Assembly (NCBI RefSeq): GCF_030817475.1
Contig: NZ_JAUSZJ010000002.1
Span: 6,772,626-6,836,625, forward strand
Reading direction: 5' to 3'
Length of the DNA: 64,000 bases
Origin: Streptomyces sp. V2I9
GTDB taxonomy: Bacteria > Actinomycetota > Actinomycetes > Streptomycetales > Streptomycetaceae
Shown piece by piece: positions 35,257 through 45,896 of this stretch; within the stretch, counting starts at the first letter, position 1; each line of letters starts with the position of its first letter. Both the position numbers and the translations under genes were made by a program. The notes beneath the pieces were generated by a model that was given only the letters and a program-made list of their open reading frames with translations, was not told where the DNA came from and ran no database searches.

Positions 35257-38200
35257 ACCTTCGCGAGCTCGCTCGCCGGTATGCCGACGGGGAGATGTCG
35301 ACGACGGGCGCACTGGCCGAGCTCGACAGACGCGTGGACATTCCTCTGTCCGAAGGACAGCGCGGCCTGTGGGCGCTCGCCAAGATGGAGCCGGAGACGT
35401 ACGCGTACAACGTCCCCGTGTGCCTGTCGTTCGCCGACGTGGACACCGCGGCGCTTCAGGCCGCGTTCCGCGACACGCTTTCCCGGCACCCGCTTCTCTC
35501 GGCCACGGTGCGCGAGACGGATGACGGTCCCCGCCTGTCCCACGGGGATGCGGACGGCTTCTCGGTCGAGCACGTGGACATCTCCGATGTGCCGTCCGGT
35601 CGCGTGCTGACCCTTTTACAGGAAAGCGCGAGGCGACCGTTCGACCTCGCCGGTGCCCCCTTGACCAGGCTGGCCGTCCTGCGCCGCTCCCCCTCCGAGG
35701 CGTACGTTCTGCTGGTCATCCATCACCTCGTGGTCGACGGAGTGTCGGGGCGTCTCGTCATCGACACGCTGCTGCGTTCGTACCGGGCGCGGGTCGAGGG
35801 GCGGGACGTGCCGGTCGAGGTGGGGTCCGCCTCATTCGGTGAGTTCGTCGCGTGGGAGCGGGACATGCTCGCCGGCGAACGCGCTGACGAGGACCGAGAG
35901 TTCTGGGTGCGCGAGCTCACCGGGGCGGACGTCCTCACCGGGTTGCCTTCGCAGGTGGCTCTGCCGCCGGACGCGCCTCATGTGGGCGAGGTGTTCACCA
36001 GTCGGCTGCCGAAGGAGCGGGCCGCCGCCATCGCGGCCTTCACCGCTTCACACGGGATCGGTCCGGGGGCCTTCTTCCTGGCGGCCTTCCTGACTCTGCT
36101 GCACCGGTACACCGGAAGCGAGGACCTCGTCATCGGGATGCCGGTGGCCGGTCGCCCGACGGAACACTTCGACCCGGTCGTCGGCTGCTTCGTCAACACG
36201 CTGCCCCTCCGGAGCAGGCCGAACGCCGCCGAGGAGTTCACGTCGTTCGCCCGGCGCGTACAGTCCACGGTGCTCGACGTGCTCGAACACGGGGCCTACC
36301 CGTTCCACCGGATCGTGGACGATCTCGGTGCCCGCAGCGCGAATCCACGGTCGCCTCTCTATCAGATCGTGTACAACTATCAGGATTCCGCTCTCTCCGG
36401 ATACCTGGGCGAGCGGGCCCGCGCCACCGGTGAGACGGACTTCGAACTCGTCGACGGGCTGTACCAGCTGGGTGAGTACGACCTCACGGTGGACGTGGCC
36501 CCCGGTGACGGGTTCCTGGTGAACTGGAAGTATCACCCCGACGCCTTCTCGGATCACGCCGTCGCCGGCATGGCGGAACACTTCGCCACCCTCGTGGACA
36601 GCATCCTCGACTCGGACGGGCGGTCGCCGACAGGCGGGCTGAACCTGCTCGACGACGAGGAACGGCGTCTCGTCATCGAGGCATGGAACCGCACCGAGGC
36701 GGACTTCCCCACGCATCGGACGTGCTGGGATCTCTTCGCTGAGCAGGCAGAGGCGCATCCGGACGCCCCTGCGGTCACCTGCGGCGCGCGGACCCTCACC
36801 TATGGCGAACTCGCGGACCGAAGCTCCGCGCTGGCACAGGCGCTGACACGTCAGGGCGTCGGCACCGGGGACGTCGTAGGGGTCTGCTACGAACGGTCAC
36901 TCGACCTCGTCGTGGCCCTCCTCGCCGTCATGAGGCTCGGCGCGGTGTACCTGCCCCTGGACAGCCGGCTCCCGGCCGAACGCCTCTCCTACATGGTCGA
37001 GGACAGCGGCGCGCACCTCGTCATCTGCCATGAGGCGGTGATGGACAGGCTGGCCGCAGCACGGACGCCGAGGACGAGGCTGTACCCGACGGACCGTGAG
37101 GACGACCGGGCAGCCCACGCGGGGGCAGCGGCGGGAGAGACGACCGCCGGTGCGTCGGACACACCAGCCCCGACTTCCCCAGCCGCCTACATCATCTACA
37201 CCTCGGGCAGCACGGGAAAGCCCAAAGGCGTCGTGGTCCCGCACGCGGCGCTGACCAACTTCCTGCTGGCCATGGCGGACACGCTGGGAGTGACGTCCGA
37301 CGATCGGCTGTTGGCCCTCACCACGCACAGCTTCGACATCGCCGCGCTGGAGCTCTACCTCCCGCTGATCACCGGCGGGCAGGTCTGCGTCTGTGAATCG
37401 GCCACGGCCGCCGATGCCACGTTGCTGGCGGAGAGGGTCGCCGACTGGCGGCCCACCCTCATGCAGGCCACTCCGGCGACCTGGGCCATGCTGGTACGCG
37501 TCGGGTGGCGGAACACCGAGGGCGTCACGATGCTGTGTGGCGGCGAGGCGCTTCCCGAAGGCCTGAAGGACCAACTCGTGGCGCGCGGCGAGGCGTGGAA
37601 CCTGTACGGGCCCACGGAGACGACCATCTGGTCGGCGGCCAAGCGGCTGAGCCGTGAGGAGCCGGTGACCATCGGCAGCCCCATCCCGAACACCCAGCTG
37701 TACGTCCTCGACCAGAACCTGAGCCCCCTGCCGGTCGGCGTGACCGGCGAGCTCCACATCGCCGGCGACGGGGTCGCCCTCGGCTACCACCGTAAGCCGG
37801 AGTTGACGGCCGAACGCTTCCTGGACAACCCGTTCGCGCCCGGGCGGCTGTACCGGACAGGAGACCGCGCGCGCCGACTGCCGAACGGCGAGATCATCGT
37901 CCTGGGCCGGATGGACAACCAGGTCAAACTGCGCGGTCACCGCATCGAACCCGGTGAGATCGAGGCAGTGCTCGATGCCCGCCCGGAGATCGGCCGCAGC
38001 GTCGTCCTGCTGGAGCGTGTCGGCCCGACGGACAGGCTCACGGCCTACTACACCGGGACCGGGGAGGCGCCGGTCGACGTCACACGGCTGCGCGCCGAAC
38101 TCGCCAAGACCCTCCCCGCCTACATGCTGCCCGCCGCATTCGTGGCCCTGGACGCCTTTCCGCTCACGGCGCACGGCAAGGTCGACCGGGCGAAGCTGAC

Positions 38201-41200
38201 CGGGGCCGCCCGGACGGTGCCGCCCCCGGCCGTCGGCGGCCCGGCGACCGCACGCGACCTCGAGCGGACCGTGCGCGGGATTTTCGAAGAGGTGCTCGAC
38301 TCGCGTGACATCGATCGTGCCGCGGGCTTCTTCGACATCGGCGGAGACTCGTTCGCGGCCATCGAAGCGGTGGAGCGGATCAACCGCGAGTTCGGCTGCT
38401 CGTTGCGACCCACCAGCGTCTTCGCGCACCCGTCCGTCGCGGCGATGGCCCGCCACCTGACAGGGCTGCTGCCCGCTGAACAGGCAGCAGCGGCGCGGTC
38501 GGCCGAGCCCGGGGAGCACCCCGAGCCGCCCCACGCCACTCCGGCGGCCGACGACGCCTCGCTCGATGACGCGATCGCGGTGATCGGCATCTCCTGCCGG
38601 TTCCCGGGGGCCATGGACCACCGCGCGTTCTGGTCCGCGCTCGTGGAAGGACGCAGCGGCGGCACGTCGTGGTCGGTCGAGGAACTGCGCACGCTCGGAG
38701 TGCCGGAGGAGCTGATCACCCGACCCGGATACGTGCCGCAGCGGGCGGTCGTGGACGGCAGGGCGGATTTCGACGCGGCGTTCTTCGACATCTCCCCCCG
38801 CGACGCCGAGTTCATGGACCCGCAGGCGCGCTTGCTGTTGCAGCACGCGTGGCAGGCGCTGGAGGACGCCGGTTACCGCCCGGAGGACGTGCCCGCGACC
38901 AGCGTCACCACGGCCACGAGCTCGAACTTCTACCAGGCCCTGCTCCCGGCACTGATGGCGAACGCGTCGGGTCCGCGGATCCTGGCGAACTCGGAGACCT
39001 ACGCCGCCTGGCTGTTCGCCCAGGGCGGCACGGTGCCCACGATGATTTCCACGAAGCTGGGGCTGCGTGGCCCCAGCATGGCGGTGAGCACCAACTGCTC
39101 CTCGGCGCTGAGCGCGGTGCACGTCGCCTGTCAGGGACTCCTGGCCCGCGACGTGGACCAGGCGATCGTCGGCGCGGCCAGCCTGTTCTCCGCGGGGGAC
39201 CTGGGATACGTGCACCAGCCCGGCCTGAACTTCTCGAGCGACGGCCGCAGCCGCGCGTTCGCCGACGGCGCCGACGGGATGTCCGGAGGCGAAGGCGTCG
39301 GGGTGGTCGTTCTCAAGCGCGCCGGTGAGGCGATCGCCGCCGGCGATCACATCTACTGCCTGATCCGCGGCATCGCGGTGAACAACGACGGCGGCGACAA
39401 GGCGGGGTTCTACGCTCCCGGTGTGCGCGGTCAGGCCGAGGTGATCCGCAAGGCGCTGGACAAGGCGGGCACGGACCCGTCGACGATCAGTTACGTCGAA
39501 GCGCACGGCACGGGCACGAGGCTCGGCGATCCCATCGAGGTCGCGGCCCTGACCGAGGCGTACCGCGACCACACGGCACGCAGCCAGTACTGCGGCATCG
39601 GCTCGGTCAAGAGCAACATCGGCCATCTGGACGCGGCCGCGGGGATCGCCGGCCTCATCAAGGTGGCCCTGGCCCTGCGGCACGGAGAGGTTCCGCGGAC
39701 CCTGCACTGCGACGTGCCGAGCTCGGAGATCGACTGGGACGAGTCGCCGTTCTTCGTGGCCGACCGGAATCTGCCGCTGGACGGCGACGAGCCCGCGCGG
39801 GCGGGATTGAGCTCCTTCGGGATCGGCGGCACCAACGCGCACGCGGTACTGGAGCAGGCGCCGACGGGTGCGCGAGCCGCCCGCCGCCCCGGACCCCAGG
39901 CGGTGGTGCTCTCGGCCCGCGACGGGGAGCGGCTCGGCGTCCTCGTACGCCAACTCCTGGAGTTCCTGCCGGGATACCGGGACGCGCACGGCGACCTGGC
40001 GTCGCTCGCGTACACGCTGCAGGTCGGGCGGCGGGCGATGGCCGAACGCGTGGTGTTCGTCGCCCATGACGTCGACGGGCTGATCACGACCCTGCGGGAC
40101 TACGTCGGGCACGGCGCGAGCGGAATGGTGTTCGAAGGTACGGCCCGCCGGCCCGAGGACACGCTGCTCGGCCTCTTCGACCACCCCGGCGAGCTGCGGG
40201 ACCTGGTCGCCGGGTGGCTCGAACGCGGGGAGTGGGACAAGATCGCGCCTCTGTGGGTCAACGGCATCGATGTCGAGTGGCGGATCTGCCACGGCGCGAA
40301 CCCGCCGGTGCGGGTGAGCCTGCCCACGTATCCGTTCGCTGCGAAACGGTTCTGGCCCGCTCCGGAGCCGGTGTCGGTCCCCCCGACGGCCGACCCGCTC
40401 GACGCGGCATCGTTGCTCGTGGCCGCGGCCGAGCCCGAGAGCGTCGAGACGTTCCTGTCCGGTCGCGCGTCCGCCACGGACGAGCTGGACCGCCTCTCGC
40501 GCCCGCTCGTGCTCGCACAGCTCGTGGCGGCGGGACTCTTCGACGCGCCCGTTCGACGCGATCTGATCGGGCAGCGGATCACGCCGTCCCTCGCCCGGTG
40601 GCTCGACCACACGGTGACCGTGCTGCTGAGCCACGGAGAGCTCGTGTGTGAGGGCGAGTTCGTGGCGCCCGTGAAGAGTGCGCCGGGCCTCGAACAGGCG
40701 TGGCGTACCTGGCGTGCGTGGAAGGACGCCCGAGCCGGGGATCCGGAGCTGGCGGCCAAGACCGCCCTGACCGAGCGCATGGCGGAGGCGTTGCCCGCGA
40801 TCCTCTCCGGGCGGACGAAGGCCACGGCGGTCATGTTCCCCGGTGGCTCGTTCGAGCTGGTCGAACCGGCGTACCGGGGGAACGCGACGGCCGACTACTT
40901 CAACGACGTGACGGCCTGCGCGGTGCGCGCGGAGGTGGACGCCCGCCGCGACGGGGTCCGGCTGCTGGAGATCGGAGCGGGCACCGGCAGCACCAGTGAG
41001 CGCGTCTTCGCCCGGCTGACGGGGTGCGACGTCGCCGAGTACCGCTACACGGACGTCTCGAAGGCGTTTCTGATCGACGCGGAGCGGCGGTTCGCCGGAC
41101 ACGTGCCGTACGTGTCCTTCGGGACCTTCGACGTGGAGCGGGAGCCCGGCGCACAGGGATGTGCCGCAGGCGGCTACGACATCGTCATCGCCAACAACGT

Positions 41201-44200
41201 CCTGCACGCCACCCGGGACATCGTGCGGTCGGTGCGTCATGCCGGAGCACTGCTGCGGCCCGGCGGAGTCCTCGTGCTCAACGAGCTCGCCCGGAACGAC
41301 TGGTGGTCGCACCTGACCTTCGGCCTCCTCGACGGGTGGTGGCGGTTCACGGACGGAAGGCGTATCCAGGGCGGACCGGCGCTGTCCTCGGACGCGTGGC
41401 GCGACGTGCTGCGGGAGTGCGGGTTCGACACGGTCGAACTCCTCGCGGAGCCGGCCCGCGCCCTGGGCCAGCAGGTACTGCTGGCGCGCGCCGGGTCGCC
41501 CGTACCGCGCCGGGATCCGCGGCCCGCCGCGTCCGGTTCGGTCGAGGAGCACGTCCGCGCGACCGTCGAGCGGATCCTCACCGGAACGCTGAAGCTGACC
41601 GCGGAGGAGCTCGCGGCCGACAAGCCCTTCGCCGACTACGGACTGGACTCGCTCACCGGCGTCTCCCTGGTGCAGCGGCTCAATGAGTCGCTGGGCACCG
41701 ACCTCGATCCGAGTGTGCTGTTCGAGAACCCGTCGATCAGGCGGCTGACGCGTTTCGTCGTCGACGAGGAAGGCGCCGTCATCGCGGCCGCGGTACCCGA
41801 GCCGTCGGCGGTGTCCGAGCCCTCCGCGGTACCCGGGTCGGCCGCGGTACTCCAGCCGTCCGCACTGCCGCAGCCGTCCGCGACCACCGTGCCGTCGGGC
41901 GGCGGCCGGGAACCCGTCGCGATCGTCGGCATGAGCGGCCGGTTCCCCGGCGCTCGGGACACCGGCGAGTTCTGGGATCTGCTGGCCACCGGCCGGGACG
42001 CTGTCGGGAAGGTGGACCGCTGGGACCTCGCGTCGCTGGGCAGCGTCTGCCTGGACGGCGGTCTCCTGGACGGTGTCGACGAGTTCGACCCGCTCTTCTT
42101 CGGGATCTCCGGTGCGGAGGCCGTCTACATGGAGCCGCAGCAGCGGCTGTTCCTCCAGGAGGCGTGGCGGGCGCTCGAGGACGCGGGCCACGCGGGCGAA
42201 TCGCTCGACCGCGACCGGTGCGGCATCTACGTGGGCTGCGCTGCGGGCGACTACCTGGACCTGACGGGGCCGTCCGACTATCCGGGCCAGGCGCTGTGGG
42301 GCAACATGAACTCGCTCGTGCCGTCCCGGATCGCGTACTACCTGGACCTGCACGGCCCGGCGATCGCGGTCGACACGGCATGCTCCAGCTCGCTGGTCTC
42401 CCTCTACCTGGCATGCCAGGCGCTGTGGGCGGGCGAGGTCACCACGGCGATAGCCGGCGGGGTCTACGTCCAGAACTCGCCGCGGCTGTATCTGGCCGCG
42501 TCGCGGGCCGGGATGCTTTCCCCTACGGGCCGGTGCCGTGCGTTCGACCAGGCGGCCGACGGATTCGTGCCCGCCGAGGGGGTCGGTGCGCTGATCCTCA
42601 AACGGCTGTCGGACGCCGAGGCGGACGGCGACCACATCCACGGCGTGATCCGGGGAATCGGGATCAACCACAACGGTACGACGAACGGGATCGCCGCGCC
42701 GAACGGGACCTCGCAGGAACGGCTGATCCGGCAGATCTACCAGGACTTCGAGATCGACCCCGCGGGGATCGGGCTGGTCGAGGCGCACGGCACCGGAACC
42801 AAACTCGGCGATCCGGTGGAATTCCGGGCTCTGGACCGCGCGTTCCGCGGCTTCACGGACGCCGAGCGGTTCTGCTCGCTCGGCTCCTCCAAAGCCTCCA
42901 TCGGCCACGCGCAGGCCGCGGCCGGCGTGATCGGCGTCATCAAGACACTGCTGGCGATGAGGCACGAGGTGATCCCCGGTCTGCCCCACCACACCACGAC
43001 CAACGCCAGTGTCACGTTGGCCGGCAGCCCGTTCTTCGTGCACACCGAGCCGAGGCGGTGGGCCGTGCCCGAGGGCGGCAGGCGGCGCGCCGCGGTCACG
43101 TCGCTCGGCGCGAGCGGAACCAACGCCCATGCCGTCATCGAGCAGCCGTCGAAGCCGCCCACACCGCCGCCGACCGGGCAGGACGGGGACCGGTTGATCG
43201 TGCTGTCCGCCGCGACGGAGCACGCCTTGCGTGAACAGATCGTCCGACTCGCGCGCCACTGCCGTGAGCACCCGGACCTCGATGCCGGCGACGTGAGCCA
43301 CACCCTTCTGCTCGGGCGCAAGCACCTGCGGCATCGATGGGCGGGGGTGGTCCGGGACCTCGCGGAACTGGAGAACCGGTGCACCGCCTGGCTCTCCGGG
43401 CAGGACATTCCGGCGCAGAGCGCGGACTCCCGGCTGCGGGCGCTCGCCCAGCAGTTCCTCGACGGAGGGGCACCGGATTTCGCCGCGTTGTTCCGCGACC
43501 GCCGCTACCGCCGTGTTCCGCTGCCCGGCTACCCCTTCGCGGGGGAACGCTACGCGCTGCCGATCCGCGCGGCGGCGGACGATGGGCCGCGCCGCGACGG
43601 GGAAGTCCTCACCGGCGACGAGTTCTACCTTCGTGAACACCAGGTGCGGGGAACCGGGATCGCGCCGGGGGCCATGTACCTGCGGTGGGCCGCGGCAGCG
43701 GCGGGGCGGACCGCGAGCGACCCGGTCCGCTTGCGCGACATCGTCTTCCTGCGCCCCCTCTCGGTCTCGGGGGAGCCGCGCGCACTGCGGGTGGATCTTC
43801 GCGCGGACGGCGACGTCACCCGCTTCACGGTGGCCTCCACGGAGCCGGCCGGAGACGAGCCCGTTCTCCACTGCCAGGGCGAGGTCTCCGCCGCGGAACC
43901 GACGTCCGCGCAGGCGCTCGATCTGCCCGCGCTGCGCCGGGATCTCCGGTCCACGGCCTTCGACCCCCTCCGGTTCTACGCCGGGTGGCGGGAGCGCGGC
44001 ATCGCCTACGGACCCATGTTCCAGGGGGTCGTGGCGGTGCACCGCGGAGACGACGCGGTGCTCGCCGAACTGCGCCTGCCCGGCACGGCGTCAGGAACGA
44101 TGGACGGCCCCGGCCCGCACCCGGCGCTGGTGGACTCGGCGATGCAGTGCATGCGCCTGCTCGACGGCGACGACCGGGTCGGGCTGGTGTTCAGCATCAG

Positions 44201-45872
44201 GTCGGCCGAAGTCCTCGCCCCCGGCGCATCCACCATGTGGGCCCTGATACGCCGTGCGGAGGACGCGCGCGGCACGGACCGGATCGACATCGACCTCGCC
44301 ACCGACGACGGCACGGTGTGCCTGCGGCTGCGGGGCATCACAGGCCGTCGGACCGAGCAGACGCCGGACCCGGCGGACGACGTCGCCACGCTGATACCTG
44401 TATGGGACCCCCTCCAGCCGACGGAATCCGCGCCGTGGCCGCGGAGTTCCGCATCGGTCGGCGTCATCGCGCCCCCGGGGCGGGCGCGGGACGTTATCCT
44501 CGCGCGCCTGCCAGGAGCGCACCTGGTCGCGGACCCGTCGGACGGTACGCACGAGGATCTGGAGACGTCCGTCAGGTCGGTCCCGGAACTCGACCATCTG
44601 ATCTGGGTGGCGCCCGGCGCCGTGGAGGACCGGTCCGGTGCGAGCGTGGTCGAGGGCCAGTCGAGCGGCTCGCTGCACGCCTTCCGCACGGTGAAGGCAC
44701 TGCTGGCCGCGGGGTACGGCGATCGCGCCTTGGGCCTGACCCTGATCACCGAGCGGGCGCACGCCGTCCACGAGGCCGAGGGCGTCGACCCGGCGCACGC
44801 CGGTGTGGCGGGCCTGGCGGGGACGGCGGCGAAGGAGTACCCGGACTGGCGGGTGCGGGTGGCGGACGTCGAAGCCTACGACGCGCCCTCCCTCGCCGCG
44901 GTGCTCGACCTGCCCGCGGACCCGGACGGGAACCTGCGCATCCAACGCGACGGCCGGTGGCACGGGCAGCGCCTGATGACCGTTCAGCCGGCCCTGCCGA
45001 CGTCGTCCCGGCTGCGACAGGGCGGCACCTACGTCATCATCGGCGGGGCGGGCGCCCTCGGCGAGGCCATCAGCGCGTACCTGATCCGCCGCTACCGCGC
45101 CCAGGTGGTGTGGCTCGGCCGCAGGCCGCAGGACGCGCGGGTCGAGGCCGCCATCGTCCGGGCGACCGGCGCGGACGGTCCGGCGCCGCTGTATCTGCGG
45201 TCCGACGCCACCGACCTCGCGTCCCTGCGTGCCGCGAAGGACGAGATCGTACGACGGTTCGGGGCGGTGCACGGCGTCGTCCACTCGGGCCTCGTGTTCT
45301 CGGGAGCGAGCCTGGCCCGGATGAGCGAGGCGCAGTTCGAGGACGTGCTGCGCGGCAAGGTCGACGCGAGCGTCCGGTGCATGGAGGTGTTCGGCGGTGA
45401 TTCACTCGATTTCGCCCTGTTCCTGTCCTCGATCAACTCCTACCTCAAAGCCATCAAGCAGGCGAACTACGCGGCCGCCTGCACGTTCCTCGACTCCTTC
45501 GCGCTGACGGTGCGACGCCGATACGGCGCTGCCGGCAAGGTGCTGAATCTGGGCTACTGCTTCAACAACGCACCCGCCGGAGGAAAGCGCGACGCGGTGG
45601 TCGGAGCGCAGGCGCCGCTCATCCAGCCGGACGAGCTGACGGCGGCGATCGAACGGCTCTGCGCGGGGCCGGTCAGCAGGCTGACGTTGATGAAGTTCAG
45701 TCCCGCGCTCAACGATCGGGGCATCGTTCTGGGCGACGACGAAGTCATCCTCCCCACGGCCGTGCCTCCGGACGCCGTGCCCGCCGGCGTCCGGGAACCG
45801 GCGGCGGTACCGAGCGGCGAACTGGAGCGGCTGCGTGCCCGCATCGCCGAGCTGACCGCGCTCGCGATCTGA
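35253..45872 (+). CDS. Hybrid NRPS/trans-AT PKS: C-A(Gly)-PCP-KS-cMT-ACP-KS-DH-KR
   Basis: 3539-residue megasynthase. Domains are C (about 20-460; HHLVVDG at 157-163), A (490-985; code D-I-L-Q-L-G-L-I-W plus Lys976, a glycine code), PCP (Ser1033), KS (1105-1537; Cys1282 in STNCSSA), C-methyltransferase (about 1780-2085; LEIGAGTG at 1905-1912), ACP (Ser2133), KS (2218-2635; Cys2377), DH (His2796 in HQVRGTGIAP, Asp2961), KR (3250-3470; Tyr3406) and a C-terminal coiled-coil docking helix (LERLRARIAELTAL). There is no AT, so malonyl groups must come from the separate AT. The first condensation should join an ACP-bound acyl chain to glycine. The last module has no ACP; its cMT and ACP open the next gene. 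The ATG at 35253 has GGAAGGAAGG upstream. A TTA codon at 35616 (Leu122) implies bldA control. Confidence 0.93.
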   Translation: MNLRELARRYADGEMSTTGALAELDRRVDIPLSEGQRGLWALAKMEPETYAYNVPVCLSFADVDTAALQAAFRDTLSRHPLLSATVRETDDGPRLSHGDADGFSVEHVDISDVPSGRVLTLLQESARRPFDLAGAPLTRLAVLRRSPSEAYVLLVIHHLVVDGVSGRLVIDTLLRSYRARVEGRDVPVEVGSASFGEFVAWERDMLAGERADEDREFWVRELTGADVLTGLPSQVALPPDAPHVGEVFTSRLPKERAAAIAAFTASHGIGPGAFFLAAFLTLLHRYTGSEDLVIGMPVAGRPTEHFDPVVGCFVNTLPLRSRPNAAEEFTSFARRVQSTVLDVLEHGAYPFHRIVDDLGARSANPRSPLYQIVYNYQDSALSGYLGERARATGETDFELVDGLYQLGEYDLTVDVAPGDGFLVNWKYHPDAFSDHAVAGMAEHFATLVDSILDSDGRSPTGGLNLLDDEERRLVIEAWNRTEADFPTHRTCWDLFAEQAEAHPDAPAVTCGARTLTYGELADRSSALAQALTRQGVGTGDVVGVCYERSLDLVVALLAVMRLGAVYLPLDSRLPAERLSYMVEDSGAHLVICHEAVMDRLAAARTPRTRLYPTDREDDRAAHAGAAAGETTAGASDTPAPTSPAAYIIYTSGSTGKPKGVVVPHAALTNFLLAMADTLGVTSDDRLLALTTHSFDIAALELYLPLITGGQVCVCESATAADATLLAERVADWRPTLMQATPATWAMLVRVGWRNTEGVTMLCGGEALPEGLKDQLVARGEAWNLYGPTETTIWSAAKRLSREEPVTIGSPIPNTQLYVLDQNLSPLPVGVTGELHIAGDGVALGYHRKPELTAERFLDNPFAPGRLYRTGDRARRLPNGEIIVLGRMDNQVKLRGHRIEPGEIEAVLDARPEIGRSVVLLERVGPTDRLTAYYTGTGEAPVDVTRLRAELAKTLPAYMLPAAFVALDAFPLTAHGKVDRAKLTGAARTVPPPAVGGPATARDLERTVRGIFEEVLDSRDIDRAAGFFDIGGDSFAAIEAVERINREFGCSLRPTSVFAHPSVAAMARHLTGLLPAEQAAAARSAEPGEHPEPPHATPAADDASLDDAIAVIGISCRFPGAMDHRAFWSALVEGRSGGTSWSVEELRTLGVPEELITRPGYVPQRAVVDGRADFDAAFFDISPRDAEFMDPQARLLLQHAWQALEDAGYRPEDVPATSVTTATSSNFYQALLPALMANASGPRILANSETYAAWLFAQGGTVPTMISTKLGLRGPSMAVSTNCSSALSAVHVACQGLLARDVDQAIVGAASLFSAGDLGYVHQPGLNFSSDGRSRAFADGADGMSGGEGVGVVVLKRAGEAIAAGDHIYCLIRGIAVNNDGGDKAGFYAPGVRGQAEVIRKALDKAGTDPSTISYVEAHGTGTRLGDPIEVAALTEAYRDHTARSQYCGIGSVKSNIGHLDAAAGIAGLIKVALALRHGEVPRTLHCDVPSSEIDWDESPFFVADRNLPLDGDEPARAGLSSFGIGGTNAHAVLEQAPTGARAARRPGPQAVVLSARDGERLGVLVRQLLEFLPGYRDAHGDLASLAYTLQVGRRAMAERVVFVAHDVDGLITTLRDYVGHGASGMVFEGTARRPEDTLLGLFDHPGELRDLVAGWLERGEWDKIAPLWVNGIDVEWRICHGANPPVRVSLPTYPFAAKRFWPAPEPVSVPPTADPLDAASLLVAAAEPESVETFLSGRASATDELDRLSRPLVLAQLVAAGLFDAPVRRDLIGQRITPSLARWLDHTVTVLLSHGELVCEGEFVAPVKSAPGLEQAWRTWRAWKDARAGDPELAAKTALTERMAEALPAILSGRTKATAVMFPGGSFELVEPAYRGNATADYFNDVTACAVRAEVDARRDGVRLLEIGAGTGSTSERVFARLTGCDVAEYRYTDVSKAFLIDAERRFAGHVPYVSFGTFDVEREPGAQGCAAGGYDIVIANNVLHATRDIVRSVRHAGALLRPGGVLVLNELARNDWWSHLTFGLLDGWWRFTDGRRIQGGPALSSDAWRDVLRECGFDTVELLAEPARALGQQVLLARAGSPVPRRDPRPAASGSVEEHVRATVERILTGTLKLTAEELAADKPFADYGLDSLTGVSLVQRLNESLGTDLDPSVLFENPSIRRLTRFVVDEEGAVIAAAVPEPSAVSEPSAVPGSAAVLQPSALPQPSATTVPSGGGREPVAIVGMSGRFPGARDTGEFWDLLATGRDAVGKVDRWDLASLGSVCLDGGLLDGVDEFDPLFFGISGAEAVYMEPQQRLFLQEAWRALEDAGHAGESLDRDRCGIYVGCAAGDYLDLTGPSDYPGQALWGNMNSLVPSRIAYYLDLHGPAIAVDTACSSSLVSLYLACQALWAGEVTTAIAGGVYVQNSPRLYLAASRAGMLSPTGRCRAFDQAADGFVPAEGVGALILKRLSDAEADGDHIHGVIRGIGINHNGTTNGIAAPNGTSQERLIRQIYQDFEIDPAGIGLVEAHGTGTKLGDPVEFRALDRAFRGFTDAERFCSLGSSKASIGHAQAAAGVIGVIKTLLAMRHEVIPGLPHHTTTNASVTLAGSPFFVHTEPRRWAVPEGGRRRAAVTSLGASGTNAHAVIEQPSKPPTPPPTGQDGDRLIVLSAATEHALREQIVRLARHCREHPDLDAGDVSHTLLLGRKHLRHRWAGVVRDLAELENRCTAWLSGQDIPAQSADSRLRALAQQFLDGGAPDFAALFRDRRYRRVPLPGYPFAGERYALPIRAAADDGPRRDGEVLTGDEFYLREHQVRGTGIAPGAMYLRWAAAAAGRTASDPVRLRDIVFLRPLSVSGEPRALRVDLRADGDVTRFTVASTEPAGDEPVLHCQGEVSAAEPTSAQALDLPALRRDLRSTAFDPLRFYAGWRERGIAYGPMFQGVVAVHRGDDAVLAELRLPGTASGTMDGPGPHPALVDSAMQCMRLLDGDDRVGLVFSIRSAEVLAPGASTMWALIRRAEDARGTDRIDIDLATDDGTVCLRLRGITGRRTEQTPDPADDVATLIPVWDPLQPTESAPWPRSSASVGVIAPPGRARDVILARLPGAHLVADPSDGTHEDLETSVRSVPELDHLIWVAPGAVEDRSGASVVEGQSSGSLHAFRTVKALLAAGYGDRALGLTLITERAHAVHEAEGVDPAHAGVAGLAGTAAKEYPDWRVRVADVEAYDAPSLAAVLDLPADPDGNLRIQRDGRWHGQRLMTVQPALPTSSRLRQGGTYVIIGGAGALGEAISAYLIRRYRAQVVWLGRRPQDARVEAAIVRATGADGPAPLYLRSDATDLASLRAAKDEIVRRFGAVHGVVHSGLVFSGASLARMSEAQFEDVLRGKVDASVRCMEVFGGDSLDFALFLSSINSYLKAIKQANYAAACTFLDSFALTVRRRYGAAGKVLNLGYCFNNAPAGGKRDAVVGAQAPLIQPDELTAAIERLCAGPVSRLTLMKFSPALNDRGIVLGDDEVILPTAVPPDAVPAGVREPAAVPSGELERLRARIAELTALAI

Positions 45873-45896
45873 TCGCGGCCTTCGAAGGGACTGATC

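Noticed and set aside
36897..44042. Very long open frame of about 2380 codons on the minus strand opposite the NRPS/PKS gene
   Set aside because: It mirrors the codon bias of the + strand gene; its product is Arg/Gly/Val-rich, has no domain, and no ribosome site fits.
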